A stretch of 64,000 bases of DNA from Plotosus lineatus (Eukaryota; Chordata; Actinopteri; Siluriformes; Plotosidae): contig CM045733.1 of assembly GCA_024760905.1 (NCBI GenBank), positions 28,652,501 through 28,716,500 on the forward strand, in the 5' to 3' direction. The notes beneath the pieces were generated by a model. The model did no database searches. It was not told the origin of the DNA and saw only the letters and a program-made list of their open reading frames with translations. A program made the position numbers and the translations under genes. Positions 1 through 10,899 of the stretch are shown piece after piece. Within the stretch, counting starts at the first letter, position 1. Each line of letters opens with the position of its first letter.

Positions 1-300
1 GTCACCCAGCGCTCTGAGGCAGCTTGAAATAAAGAGTGAACGCTGCAATAAAGTCAAGTTCTTTATTCACAAGCTCACCAAAACATACAGAGGCAAACAG
101 AGTATTTATACCATTCTAAGTGGGTTACAGTGTTTATGGGTGGGGGTCATAAAACTATTGTGTCCTGCCAAATGTTGTTTCCTAAGCTCGAAAGATAAAA
201 GAACAGCTGACAAAAAAGGATAAAAAGCAAACACAAGGAGCTAATTACAAGAACAAATATGTGGACCATTTGTAACAGTTTCTGGGGAAAAGAGGAACAG
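1..300 (-). repeat. possible 3' LTR of an endogenous retrovirus, cut by the window edge
   Basis: Read on the minus strand, this stretch has the order expected of an LTR promoter: a TATAAATA-type box near 105-115, then an AATAAA signal near 59-66, then a short U5-like tail running off the window. A TGTTAC start near 280 is a candidate U3 boundary. It lies downstream of the env-like remnant at 543-882 on the same strand. No purine tract is visible on the coding strand and there is no second LTR to compare, so this is inference from order and signals only. Confidence 0.3.
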
Positions 301-542
301 CATATTGGTTACAATACTTACAAAAACACTTTGTGCTTTTTCATAAGAAAATAAATTTGAATACATCATTAAAGCATATCAAAGACAGAAATGGAAATTA
401 CTGGAACGTGAAAACCCCTTTCAATTACCTCATTGATTCCAGGTTAATATAGTATCACACTTCTTCCTTGGTCCCCTTTACATAATCAAGAGAACGGCTT
501 TGCTGATGAGATCTAAGTCATACTGGATAATAATTGGTGGTA

Positions 543-882
543 TTATTTCTTCTTAGTCTTATTCATACAATGTTCATTAGTACACATCTTAGAAGCCATA
601 TCCAGTACAGTAGTGGCATTATGCTTGCTGGGGGTTAGGGAAATTGTAGCAGGTAGAAATCCACAAATGTAACATGAGTCGCTTGTATGACGCCTGGGCA
701 GTCCAGTTGGCAAATTGCCAGAAGGTGTTGTCATGCGGGTGGGCTTGGGAGTGTAATCCTCTAGTCATCAGCAGGGTCCCAAGGATGGAAAGGAGGTTGA
801 CGAACCTCATGCTATCTGCTGATTGATCATCAGCGTTTTTGTGGCAAGAGGAGGAGAGGAGGGTGTCAAACCATGTCTTCAC
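543..882 (-). pseudogene. env: env-like glycoprotein remnant (endogenous retrovirus), frameshifted
   Basis: Two overlapping minus-strand frames together resemble the amino-terminal part of a retroviral envelope surface protein. The first frame contains a Met at about 808-810 followed by a hydrophobic signal-peptide-like stretch (FVNLLSILGTLL), then a Trp-rich glycosylated segment (QFANWTA). The second frame, reached by a frameshift near 690, carries SCYICGF, a Cys-x2-Cys pattern seen after such segments in fish and amphibian retroviral Env proteins. It ends at 543, far short of a full Env with no transmembrane subunit, so it cannot make a functional protein. The assignment rests on short motifs. 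A chance match in unrelated repeat sequence is possible. Confidence 0.35.
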
Positions 883-1083
883 TGGACAGGGCCTTAGGAT
901 GAGAACTTAAGAGATACACACTGACAAGAGGCAAAAACATAATTAATAACGCACACAAAGGTCATGATGGAGACGGCTTCAATATTGTCAAGTGGATCCA
1001 CTGTAAAAAGAGATCAGTTAGTACAGCTGTCCGGGTGATGGCAATTATCTCCGCAGGTTCACTATATTTGGGTTCACCCAACT

Positions 1084-1190
1084 GTCCTTCTTCTTTTCCT
1101 TTCTGCTTTTCTCAAAAAATTTGCCTCCATCTCACCCTATCATCTGTATCTGCTACTCTTACTCCAACTACTTTCATGTCCTCCTTCACT
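1084..1190 (-). mobile_element. RTE-like LINE, 3'-terminal fragment (copy a)
   Basis: This piece repeats the last part of the RTE-like LINE found throughout the window: the 3' AAGAAG-type tail, then the antisense of the closing codons (Arg-Trp-Arg-Gln-Met region). The conserved GGGGTCGCCACAGC block is missing. It directly abuts the next copy at 1191, so two 3' ends lie in tandem. Confidence 0.6.
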
Positions 1191-1857
1191 TCTTCGTCTT
1201 CTTCTTCTTCTTCTTTTCCGATCGGCTTTTCCCTTCAGGGGTCGCAACAGCGAATCATCTGCCTCCATCTCACCCTATCCTCTGCATCTTCTACTCTTAC
1301 TCCAACTACCTTCATGTCTTCCTTCACCACATCCATTAATTTTCTCTTTGGTCTTCCTCGAGGCCTTCTGCCTGATAGTTCCAACCTCAGCATCCTACTA
1401 CCAATATACTCACTATCCCTCCTCTGTACATGTCCAAACCATCTCAATCTAGCCTCTCTGACTTTGTCTCCGAAACCTCTAACATGTTCTGTCCCTCTGA
1501 TGGACTCATTCCTGATCCTATCCACCCTCATTACTCCCAAAGAGAACCTCATCATTTTATCTCTGCTGCCTCCAGCTCTGCCACCCATCTAAACCATACA
1601 ACATCGCTGGCCTCAACACCGTCTTGTACACTTTTCCTTTCATTCTTGCCGATACTCTCCCATCACACATCACACCGGACACTTTTCTCCAACAATTCCA
1701 ACCTTCCTGCCCATGCTTCTTCACCTCTTTTCCACATTCACCATTGCTCTGGACTGTTGAGCCCAAGTACTTAAAATTCTCCACCTTCTTTATCTCTGCT
1801 TCCTTTAACATCACCATTCATCTTGGGTCCTTCTCATTCACACAAATGTATTGTGGT
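1191..1857 (-). mobile_element. RTE-like LINE, 5'-truncated 3' fragment (copy b)
   Basis: Minus-strand frames 1557-1817 and 1235-1588 encode the carboxy-terminal part of the ORF2 protein: FKYLGST, the NGECGKEV block, RPAMLYGL, then the terminal RLRWFGHVQRRD, GRRPRGRPK and DAEDRVRW blocks. These are the post-RT thumb and tail of an apurinic-endonuclease-type LINE. Only the last fifth of the element is present, as expected for 5' truncation during target-primed reverse transcription. A CTT repeat at 1191-1217 is its 3' tail. Its 5' end abuts a Rex1 GATAA tail. Confidence 0.85.
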
Positions 1858-1861
1858 CCTG

Positions 1862-2288
1862 AGATAAGATAAGAGAAGATAAGATACAGCTTTATGAATC
1901 TCACAATGGAGAAATTTACTGGTACAGGCTCTTGAAGTACCGTCAGTGGGGGATGGGGGTGTTCAGAGACGGAGGGAGATAGCTCAGAATGGTGTAACAT
2001 CCTTAAGTTAATTAGAACATAACAATAAATATTATATATATTGGCTGATATACAAATGTACATGTATCTTGAGGGCAGAGTAGATGGATTGATATGGTTC
2101 ACAGTCACAGTGGGGTAGATGTGGTTGATTAAAGTGCACGGGGTTTTTATTGCGCATAACTGGTATTTTCACAGACAGTTACAAAGTGGCGTTGTACAGT
2201 CTGACAGTGGTGGGAATGAACGACCTGCAGTAGCGCTCCTTCCTGCACTGAGGATGTCTCAGACGTCCACTGAAGGTGCTACTCAGCA
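1862..2288 (-). mobile_element. Rex1-type (CR1 group) LINE, 3' end fragment
   Basis: On the minus strand this runs from the last ORF2 codons (GRLRHPQCRKERY, then SFIPTTVRLYNATL) through the 3' UTR to a degenerate GATAA repeat tail at 1862-1887. The same 3' end is at 10,052-10,500 and 63,780-64,000. The 5' side is cut at about 2288, where a plus-strand RTE-like LINE begins, so the rest of ORF2 is missing. The Rex1 name comes from similarity to remembered fish Rex1/Babar proteins. Confidence 0.75.
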
Positions 2289-4255
2289 AATGTGATCCAC
2301 AGCAAATGTGATCAGGGACACAGGTAGGAGAGTACTCGGAGTGTCCTCTGGAAGGAAAGTAGATAAGGAGACTTGGTGGTGGAATGAGGAAGTGCAGGAG
2401 TGTGTACAAAGGAAGAGGTTAGCTAAGAAGAAGTGGGACATTGAGAGGACCGAAGAGAGTAAATAGGAGTACAGGGAGACACAGCATAAGGTGAAAGTCG
2501 CAGTGGCTAAGGCCAAACAGAGGGCATATGATGACTTGTATGATAGGTTGGACAGTAAAGAAGGAGAAAATGATCTATGCAGGTTGACACAGCAGAGAAA
2601 TAGAGATGGGAAGGACATGCAGCAAGTTAGATTGATAAAGGACAGAGAGAAAAATGTATTGACTGATGACAGAAGTGTGCTGGGAAGATGGAAAGAGTAC
2701 TTTTAAGAGCTGATGAATGAGGAAATGAGAGAAAAAAATGAGTAGATGTGACCATTGAGGAGCAAGATGTAGCAAAGATTAGTAAGGGTGAGGTGAGGAG
2801 GGCACTGAAGAGGATGAAGAATGGAAAGGCAGTTGCTCCTGATGATATACCTGTGGAGGTATGGAAGTGTCTAGGAGAGGTAGCAGTAGATTTTCTGACA
2901 AGAATATTCAACAAGGTCTTAGAAAGTGAGCAGATGCCAGAGGAATGGAGGAGAAGTGTGCTTGTGCCCATTTTTAAGAACAAGGGAGATGTACAGAGTT
3001 GTGGCAACTACAGAGGGATAAAGTTGATGAGTAATACGATGACGTTATGGGAAAGAATAGTGGAAGCTAGACTAAGGGCAGAGGTCAGCATTTGTGAGCA
3101 ACAGTTTGGTTTCATGCCAAGAAAGAGCACCACAGCAATGTTTGCTTTGAGGATGTTAATAGAGAAGTAGAGAGAAGGTCAGAAGGAACTGCATTGTGCC
3201 TTTGTGGATCTGGAGAAAGCATATGACAGGGTGCCAATAGAAGAACTGTGGCATGAGGTGGTCTGGAGTGGCAGAGAAGTATGTTAGAGTGGTACAGGAC
3301 ATGTATGAGAGATGTAAGACAGTGGTGAGGTGTGCTGTCGGCATGACCGACAAATTCAAGGTGGAGGTGGGATTGCATCAAGGATCAGCTCTGAGCCCCT
3401 TCTTTTTTGTGATGGTGATGGACAGGCTGACAGACGAGGTTAGGCAAGAATGTCCATGGACTATAATGTTTGCAGATGATATTGTGATCTGTAGTGAGAG
3501 CAGAGAACAAGTGGAGGAAAATCTAGAGAGGTGGAGGTATGCCCTGGAAATGAGAGGAATGAAGGTTAGCCTCACAAAATCAGAATACATGTGTGTGAAT
3601 GAGAAAGACCCAGGAGGAACGGTGATGTTACAGGGAGCAGAGAGAAGGAAGGTGGAGGATTTTAAGTACTTAGGCTCAACAATCCAGAGCAATGGAGAGT
3701 GTGGAAAATAGGTGAAGAAGCATGTGAAGGCAGGTTGGAATGGTTGGAGAAAAGTGTCCGGTGTGATGTGCGATAGGAGAGTGTCATCAAGAATGAAAGG
3801 AAAAGTGTACAAGACGGTGGTGAGGCCAGCGATGTTGTATGGCTTAGAAACAGTGGCGCTGAGGAAAAGGCAGGAGGCAGAGCTGGAGGTAGCGGAGATG
3901 AAAATGTTGAGGTTCTCTCTGGGAGTAACGAGGATGGATAGGATCAGAAATGAACAGATCAGAGGGACAGCCCATGTAAGATGTTTTGGAGACAAAGTCA
4001 GAGAGGCTCGATTGAGATGGTTTGGACATGTACAGAGGAGGGATAGTGAGTATATTGGCAGTAGGATGCTGAGGTTGGAACTACCAGGCAGAAGGCCTCG
4101 AGGAAGACCAAAGAAGAGATTTATGGATGTGGTGAAGGAGGACATGAGGGTCATTGGAGTAAGAAAAGAAGATGCAGAGGACAGGATGAGATGGAGGCAG
4201 ATGGTTTGCTGTGTCGACCCCTGAAGGAAAAAGCCGAAAGGAAAAGAAGAAGACT
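2288..4255 (+). mobile_element. RTE-like LINE, 5'-truncated copy with most of the RT (copy c)
   Basis: Coding segments at 2491-2706, 2748-3170, 3253-3711 and 3712-4224 read in order through the linker, RT domain and C-terminal region. The endonuclease is missing. RT blocks visible are GNYRGIKL, QFGFMPRKST, FVDLEKAYDRVP, GLHQGSALSPF, and the catalytic FADD in IMFADDIVICSE. Frames are broken by in-frame stops (after SKEGEN...WKEYF, after LIEK, and at GECGK) and small deletions. The element ends in the shared 3' sequence CCCTGAAGGAAAAAGCCGAAAGG followed by an A- and G-rich tail. Confidence 0.88.
3253..3711 (+). pseudogene. RTE-like reverse transcriptase palm segment (copy c)
   Basis: This 152-residue open segment covers RT motifs B to E: GLHQGSALSPFFF, the catalytic FADD, the ESREQVEENLERW helix and the FKYLGST block before the thumb. 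The enzyme would copy LINE RNA at a nicked target in the nucleus. The frame closes at an amber codon replacing Glu after NGECGK, and continues in the same frame from 3712. The catalytic residues are intact but the surrounding stops make the copy inactive. Confidence 0.8.
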
Positions 4256-4439
4256 TTGAATTAACCTAGTGACTTCACGGTAACTTTGTGTAGGCGGGTA
4301 CTTAGCAATGGCGGCTTTCGGGTCGATAACTTATACGACAAGCACATAAAACAAAACCGCTGTGTGTGCAATGGTTTATTTATGATATAAAATTTAAGCC
4401 ACAATCGTTTCAATGAACTATACTTAAGCTCCTGCCAAC

Positions 4440-4935
4440 TTATTTCTTCAGTGTTTAATTTCCCTGTTAAGTTCTTGTGCATCCACATTTCATCTGACTT
4501 ATACTGGTCTGTCAAACACCTTACACCTGGTGAAGAAGACACAACAAAAATTTTTCTTCCTCAGGAAGCTGAAGCATACTGGACTCTCCTGTCACCTGCT
4601 CAAGAACTCCTACAGCGCTACAACTTAAGTATTCTCTCTCAGTGCAATGATGATGTTCAGCAACTACACTGTTGAGGACAGAATGGACTTGGCCTGGGTA
4701 GTGTGAATTGCGCAGGCAATAGTGGGCTGTCGTCTACCAGATCTGGACACGATATACTTTGCTGGCCCAGAAGAGGGCCAGCAACATCGGAATTGATTCC
4801 ACACACCTGGAAAATTGACTGCTTGTACCCCTTTCTTCGGGAAAGTGGTACTGAAACATTAAGACCAGCACAACCAGACTCAAAAATAGTGTTTTCCCGA
4901 GAGCGGAGAAAGCCATCATCCCTCCACCCCCACCC

Positions 4936-5005
<70 letters not shown>

Positions 5006-5058
5006 ACACACACTCACACACACACACTCACACACATCCACACATGCGCAGCGTGCAT

Positions 5059-5096
<38 letters not shown>

Positions 5097-5118
5097 CACA
5101 CACACACACGCACGCACG

Positions 5119-5171
<53 letters not shown>

Positions 5172-5340
5172 ACACACATTAATTCTTTGTAGAAGAACTG
5201 TCAATCCGCACTATTACTGTATCGCACTGCTGCACTTTACCTCATTTACATTCTAGTTTATCCACTTTGGACATTTACTGACTACTATTTCACAATGCTT
5301 CAACTTACATATTCTATATATTCAAAGTTCAGTTCTTATT
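4440..5340 (+). mobile_element. L2/CR1-group LINE 3' end with internal CA array
   Basis: The plus strand from about 4530 reads as a degraded ORF2 carboxy terminus: KKTQQKFFFLRKLK, then the VEDRMDLAWV and IVGCRLPDLD blocks of L2/CR1-type LINE proteins. A long CA array at 4938-5178 separates it from a 3' UTR-like stretch (5180-5340). Several frameshifts are present. The upstream 4256-4440 piece is unassigned. Confidence 0.6.
4938..5178 (+). repeat. (CA)n microsatellite, about 240 bp, interrupted
   Basis: Nearly pure CA dinucleotides interrupted by CTCA variants, a GCGCAGCGTGCATG spacer at about 5046-5058, and a CGCACGCACGTGCGCGC patch around 5110-5125. It lies inside the L2-like 3' region. Confidence 0.97.
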
Positions 5341-5524
5341 AATAGGTACAGGGTTTGCTTTTCAATTTTATATTTTATCTTACTTAATGTTTAATGTATA
5401 CAATTATTTATGTTTATAATCTTCTCTTGAGAGTGTTAATTGCAGTTTATTGTCTTGTTTGCACCTTTTAATACTGAGAGCCTCATACATAGTTTCGTTA
5501 AAAAAATGTTGAATAACTTTCCCT

Positions 5525-6315
5525 AACAACACTACAGCTCCTGGGGGATCCCAAGGTGTTCCTAGGCCAGACTGGATACATAATCCCTCTATTTATTCTG
5601 GGTCTTCTGCAGAGTCACCTCCCAGTTGGATGTGCCTGGGAGAGCTCTCATGGAAGGCAATCAAGAGGTATAATAATCAGATTAAAAAAAAAAAGATCCA
5701 AATCATCTCAACTGACTGCTTTTAATGCAGAGGAGCAGTGACTCCATCCTGATCTCCTCACCCTATCTCTAGAGCTGAGCCCAAAAACCATCAGAAGGGA
5801 ACATTTTGACTGCTTGAATGATCTCATTTGTTCAATCACTAAACAAATCCCAGGGCCGTAGATGAGGGATAGAATGTAGATGGACCAGTAATTTTAAAGG
5901 TATGGCTTTTATCCCAGCTTCCTAGTCTCCATAATGGTCCTGTGCCTTTCATGTATTGCTACTGATGCAGCACCCAATCATCTGTTCATCTTCGAATTCA
6001 TTCTACCATCAGTTGCAAACAAAATCTTGAGATACTTGAGCGCCTCAGCTTGAGGCAGAGACCGACTTCACGACCCTGAGGGAACAGCCCACATTTGTCC
6101 ATTGACAACCGTGGCCTTAGATTCAGAGGAGCTGATTCTCATTCTGGCAAGTTCAGTACATGCAGAAGGTCAAAATCTGAAGAAGTCAACAGAATCTGTA
6201 AAAAGGAGGCATTCAATTTTTAGACTTTTAGTTCAGATGCCTCCTTTTCCATGATGATACTTTGAGATACTGTCCATGAACACTATTAACAAGATTGGTG
6301 ACAATTTACAGCCCT
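5525..6315 (-). mobile_element. Rex3-type (RTE clade) LINE, decayed 3' fragment
   Basis: Plus-strand text such as CTCCTGGGGGATCCCAAGG, ATGCAGAGGAGCAG, TTGAGATACTTGAG and GGAGCTGATTCTCAT is the antisense of the Rex3 ORF2 carboxy terminus found at 27,020-27,850. It ends near 6290-6315 in a degraded form of the GACAAAGGGCAGCCCTG block, the site of the classical Rex3 PCR primer as I remember it. The reading frame is destroyed. Confidence 0.65.
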
Positions 6316-7840
6316 AGAAAAGTTAAACAATCAGAAACAAATTTGAATGTGTGCAGAGGATGTAAATATTTAATCAGGGACAACACAAAAATATCCAAAC
6401 AGGTTTGAACAAAATCTCTTTCAAAAATCAAAATAGCAAAAGGAGTCAAAAATTCCTTTGTCTCAAAGGCCACGGAAAAAAGGGAAAAAAAAAAAGTTGA
6501 GTAGAACCCCAACAAAAACAAAGGCTATTTCTAAGTTCAACTAGAAGCAGAGAGGGGTGAAAACAAAAACTGAAAAGGTAAAAATCTGGTTACAGACAGC
6601 GAGACACAGGGTAAGAACCACTTTAACAGAGAGCAACCGACAAAGACTGAATGAAGATGGGATAGAACAAATGCAATCATCTGGTGACCAACAATAGTGT
6701 AGGCTCTGACAGGACCCCACCCAGGAATGTCTCCTGACATTCCTCAGGTCCATAACCCCAATCACCAAAGTACTGTAATCCACCTTCAACCTTACAGGAG
6801 TCCAAGGCATGGTTAATGGTGAACATGGGTCGACATAAAATGTATGACCAAAGGGACCTGGGACCTGATTCCTGGTCCTGGAAGGGTGGGTGGGTGGCCA
6901 AAATGGCACGCAAAAGGTGACAACCCTGTTGAAGAGGAGCATAAGCTGTAAGTGCATACTCTGCCCAGGGGAAGTAGGTAGACCAAGTGGCTGGGTTGGA
7001 GGCAATGAGGTAATGGACGGTGGACTCCAGGACCTAGTTGATATGTTCACCCTGGACATTGGACTGAGGGCCGACTTGCTGTAGCCTGGATCAGCCTGTA
7101 GAATTCCCGCCAAAAGCATGAGGTGAATTTGGGACCCTGGACTGACATCTAGCAGTAGACCAAAATCTCAGGAGGCATTTAAATAGATTAGTTGAGTCAT
7201 CTCATTAGCAGTAGGGAGTTTCGGCAGAGGCAAACAATGGCAGTGTTTAAAAAAAAAAAAAAAAATGGGATCAGGGCCATCGAGGGATTGACAAGAGATG
7301 AAGCAGACCTTGTTCATGCAGGTCCAGCAGGCTGAGATAAAAGCCCAAACATCCTCTTGCATAGCAGGCCATCAAAATATCCTCTGCATGGACTCCAGGA
7401 TGTCACACCTACTGCAAAACTTAGGAACAAAAACCCCCATATAAGGATCATTCCTCAAGGCTGATTGGCCGAAAGTCTCTATGCACCAAAAAATGGGAGT
7501 CAAACTCTTCGATTCAAAGAGAATACATCTTCTAGTGGAGTTGAAACGATCTCAAGGAAAAGCTTGGGACAGGGCATCTTGGATGCTGTTCACCAGGCAC
7601 TGTGTTTGGGAGCTGACGGGGAGTAGATGTGTCCCTAGGAGAACAAGAACTGCTCAAGAGACCAATTGCACAATCGTAAGGGCAGCAGCAAGTTAATGCA
7701 TATGCCTTCCTCTTACCAGATACCCCATTGAGATCCAGATACTGGGGAGGAACCTGATGTAAATATAGGGACTTTGTTGGCTGAAGGGAAACAGGGCTGC
7801 TAAGAGAAAGCAGGAGGTAGAATCTTAGATTAGATTAGAT
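6316..7840 (-). mobile_element. Ty3/gypsy chromovirus-type element, 3' half (gypsy C)
   Basis: Minus-strand frames, in order: a protease-RT spacer piece near 7830-7700 (VPPQYLDL, CPYDCAI); an integrase zinc-region piece at 7362-7290; an integrase core remnant; a target-capture region (ATWSTYFPWAEYAL) near 6990; a chromodomain-like stretch (KVEGGLQYFGDWGYGPEEC) around 6790-6720; and a 3' LTR-like tail to 6316. RT and RNase H are deleted between spacer and integrase. The same LTR-like sequence recurs at 14,655-15,390, and gag plus the start of the spacer lie at 13,445-14,600, so I read both parts as one element split by Rex1 and an RTE-like LINE. Confidence 0.7.
6677..7119 (-). pseudogene. gypsy C integrase C-terminus and chromodomain remnant
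   Basis: Two overlapping minus-strand frames (6541-7119 and 6677-6913) hold the end of a Ty3/gypsy integrase and, in the second, a chromodomain-like motif GLQYFGDWGYGPEEC. Chromodomains at this position define chromoviruses and are thought to steer integration to modified chromatin. Frameshifts separate the pieces, and the catalytic DDE residues are not preserved. Confidence 0.6.
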
Positions 7841-7850
7841 TAGATCTTCT
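7820..7850 (-). repeat. short (TTAGA)n tract at the 3' end of the RTE-like/Rex1 insertion
   Basis: ATTAGATTAGATTAGATC follows the RTE-like 3' end. It resembles a variant of the Rex1 GATAA tail, as expected if the RTE-like LINE had inserted into that tail. Confidence 0.6.
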
Positions 7851-10051
7851 TTTACTTTCGGCTGCTCCCTTCAGGGGTCGCCACAGCAAATCATCCGCCT
7901 CCACCTCACCCTGTCCTCCGCATCTTCTTTTCTGACTCCAACGACCTTCATGTCTTCTTTCATCACATCCATAAATCTCTTCTTTGGTCTTCCTCGAGGC
8001 CTTCTGCCTGGTAGTTCCAACCTCAGCATCCTACTGCCAATATACTCACTATCCCTCCTCTGTACATGTCCAAACCATCTCAATTTAGCCTCTCTGACTT
8101 CATCTCCAAAACATCTAACATGGGCTGTTCCTCTGATATACTCATTTCTGATCCTATCCATCCTCGTTACTCCCAGAGAGAACCTCAACATTTTCATCTC
8201 CGCTATCTTCAGCTCTGCCTCCTGCCTTTTCCTCAGCGCCACTGTTTCTAATCCATACAACATCGCTGGCCTCACCACCGTCTTGTACACTTTACCTTTC
8301 ATTCTTGCTGACACTCTCCTATCGCACATCACACCGGACACTTTTCTCCAACCATTCCAACCTGCCTTCACACGTTTCTTCACCTCTTTTCCACACTCTC
8401 CATTGCTCTGGATTGTTGAGCCTAAGTACTTAAAATCCTCCACCTTCGTTATCTCTGCTCCCTGTAACATCACCGTTCCTCCTGGGTCCTTCTCATTCAC
8501 ACACATGTATTCTGATTTTCTGAGGCTAACCTTCATTCCTCTCCTTTCCAGGGCATACCTCCACCTCTCTAGATTTTCCTGCACTTATTCTCTGCTCTCA
8601 CTACAGATCACAATCTCATCTGCAAACATCATAGTCCATGGACATTCTTGCCTAACCTCGTCTGTCAGCCTGTCCATCACCATAGCAAACAAGAAGGGGC
8701 TCAGAGCTGACCCTTGATGCAGTCCCACCTCCACCTTGAATTCGTCGGTCACACCGACAGCACACCTCACCTCTGTCTTACATCTCTCATACATGTCCTG
8801 CACCGCTCTAACATACTTCTCTGCCACTCCAGACTTCCTCATTCAATACCACAGTTCTTCTCTTGGCACCCTGTCATATGCTTTTTCCAGATCCACAAAG
8901 GCACAATGTAGCTCCCTCTGACCGTCTCTGTACTTCTCTATTAACATCCTCAAAGCAAACATTGCATCTGTGGTGCTCTTTCTTGGCATGAAACCAAACT
9001 GTTGTTCACAGATGCTGACCTCTGCCCTTAGTCTAGCTTCCACTATTCTTTCCCATAATTTCATCGTATGGCTCATCAACGTTATCCCTCTGTAGTTGCT
9101 GCAACTCTGCACGTCTCCCTTGTTCTTAAAAATGGGCACCAGCACACTTCTCCTCCACTCCTCCGGCATCTGCTCACTCTCTAGTACCTTGTTGAATGTT
9201 CTTGTCAGAAAATCTACTGCTACCTCTCCTAGACACTTCCATATCTCCACAGGTATATCATCAGGACCAACTGCCTTTCCATTCTTCATCCTCTTCAATG
9301 CCCTTCTCACTTCAACCTTACTGATCTTTGCTACATCCTGCTCCTCAATGGTAACCTCTTCTATTCTTTTTTCTCTCTCATTTTCCTCATTCATCAGCTC
9401 TTCAAAGTACTCTTTCCATCTTCCCAGCACACTTCTGTCATCAGTCAATACATTTCCCTCTCTGTCCTTTATCAATCTAACTTGCTGCACGTCCTTCCCA
9501 TCTCTATTTCTCTGCTGTGCCAACCTGTATAGATCATTTTCTCCCTCTTTACTATCCAACCTATCATACAAGTCATCATACGCCCTCTGTTTGGCCTTAG
9601 CCACTGCTACTTTTGCCTTACGCTGTGTCTCCCTGTACTCCTGTTTACTCTCTTCGGTCCTCTCAATGTCCCACTTCTTCTTAGCTAACCTCTTCCTTTG
9701 TACACACTCCTGCACTTCCTCATTCCACCACCAAGTCTCCTTTACTACTGTCCTTCCAGAGGACACACCAAGTACTCTCCTACCTGTGTCCCTGATCACA
9801 TTTGCTGTGGTTGTCCAGTCATTTGGAAGCACTTCCTGGCCACCCAAAGCCTGTTTCAACTCCTCCTTGAAGACAACACGACACTCTTCCTTTTTCAGCT
9901 TCCACCACTTTGTCTTCTGCTCTGCCTTTGCCTTTTTCACCTTTCTCACCATCAGAGTCATCCTGCACACCACCATCCTATGCTGTTTGGCAACACTCTC
10001 ACCCACTATGACTTTGCAGTCACTGACTTCCTTCAAATTACATCGCCTACA
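7851..10051 (-). mobile_element. RTE-like LINE, 5'-truncated, about 2.2 kb (copy d)
   Basis: Three minus-strand segments (8843-10,153, 8585-8842, 7871-8584) read continuously through linker, full RT and C-terminal region, interrupted only at two stops (at about 8842 and 8585). The endonuclease is missing: the copy starts in the CRRCNLKEVSDCK block just after it. The catalytic box reads FADE instead of FADD, so the second metal-binding Asp is lost. The 5' end joins a Rex1 3' UTR directly, with the Rex1 GATAA tail absent at the junction. The 3' end has the family's CTCCCTTCAGGGGTCGCCACAGC (antisense). Confidence 0.9.
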
Positions 10052-10153
10052 CATCTTTATTAATCTCACAATGGAGAAATTCACTGTTACAGGCTCTTGA
10101 GGTACCATCATTAGGGGGTGCAAAAATAGATACAAATACAAACATACACACAT
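8843..10153 (-). pseudogene. RTE-like RT ORF (436 codons) with its first codons in the Rex1 3' UTR
   Basis: This is the longest open frame in the window. From residue 35 (about 10,050) it is RTE-like ORF2: the CRRCNLKEVSDCK junction, a basic linker (KAEQKTKWWKLKKEECR, WWWNEEVQECVQRKR), then RT blocks KNGKAVGPDDIP, YRGITL, QFGFMPRKSTTDAMF and FVDLEKAYDRVPREELWY. The first 34 codons are Rex1 3' UTR read in the same frame. It stops at TAA in place of the Trp-Tyr-Cys region. No promoter is visible, so the fused frame is probably a side effect of insertion. Confidence 0.75.
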
Positions 10154-10425
10154 ACATATATATATTATATAAGTAAAGAAATAAATAGATACATAAATAG
10201 TATAAATTAATAAACAATAAAAGAAAAGAAGGGAACAACTTTGTAGACTGGCCTATATTCAAGTGTATATGTATCTGAGGGCAGAGCAGATGGGTTGATA
10301 TGGTTCACAGTCAGTAGGGTAGATGTGGTTGATTAAAGTGCATGGGGTTTTTAATTGCACATAACTGGTATTTTCACAGACAGTTACAAAGTGGCGTTGT
10401 ACAGTCTGACAGTGGTGGGAATGAA

Positions 10426-10899
10426 CTACCTGTGGTAGCGCTCCTTCCTGCACTGAGGATGTCTCAGTCGTCCACTGAAGGAGCTACTCAGCTTCTCTAC
10501 AGTCTGGTGCAGTGGGTGAGAGCTGTTGACCATGATGGATGTGAGCTTTGCTACCATCCTCCTCTCACTCACCTCCTCCACAGAGTCCAGTGGGCAGCCT
10601 AGGACAGAGCTGGCCCTCCTGAGCAGCTTGTTCAGTCTCTTTCTGTCCCGCTCTGTGCTGCCTGGGGCCCAGCAGATGGCAGCGTAGAGGATTGTAGAGG
10701 CTACCACAGAGTCATAAAAAGTCCTGAGCAGAGGTCTGCATACTCCGAAGGACCTAAGTCTCCTCAGAAGGTGGACGTGGCTCTGGTCTTTCTTGTACAG
10801 GGCGTTGGTGTTGTGGGACCAGTCCAGTTTATTGTTAAGGTGAACGCCCAGGTACTTGAAACTGTCCACTGTCTCAATGTCCTGTCCCTGGATGTTCAC
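10426..10899 (-). pseudogene. Rex1 ORF2 C-terminal domain
   Basis: 157 codons covering the post-RT region: FKYLGVHLNNKLDW, LLRRLRSFGVC, TFYDSVVASTILY, the ERDRKRLNKLLRRASSVLG block and GRLRHPQCRKER. The frame breaks just before the terminal SFIPTTVRLYNATL motif, which can be read in another frame at about 10,380-10,425. Confidence 0.8.

Noticed and set aside
4938..5178. CRISPR-like regularly spaced repeat
   Set aside because: Simple CA repeat with no spacers, in a eukaryotic sequence.
4703..5256. His-Thr repeat frames across the CA array
   Set aside because: Translation of a dinucleotide microsatellite. No protein evidence.
7950..10100. Long plus-strand frames (255 and 334 codons) antisense to RTE-like copy d, with similar antisense frames in every RTE-like copy
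   Set aside because: They mirror the RT coding strand and recur wherever that strand is conserved. The purine-rich sense sequence produces few antisense stops. The proteins are low-complexity Ser/Leu/Thr-rich with no motif.
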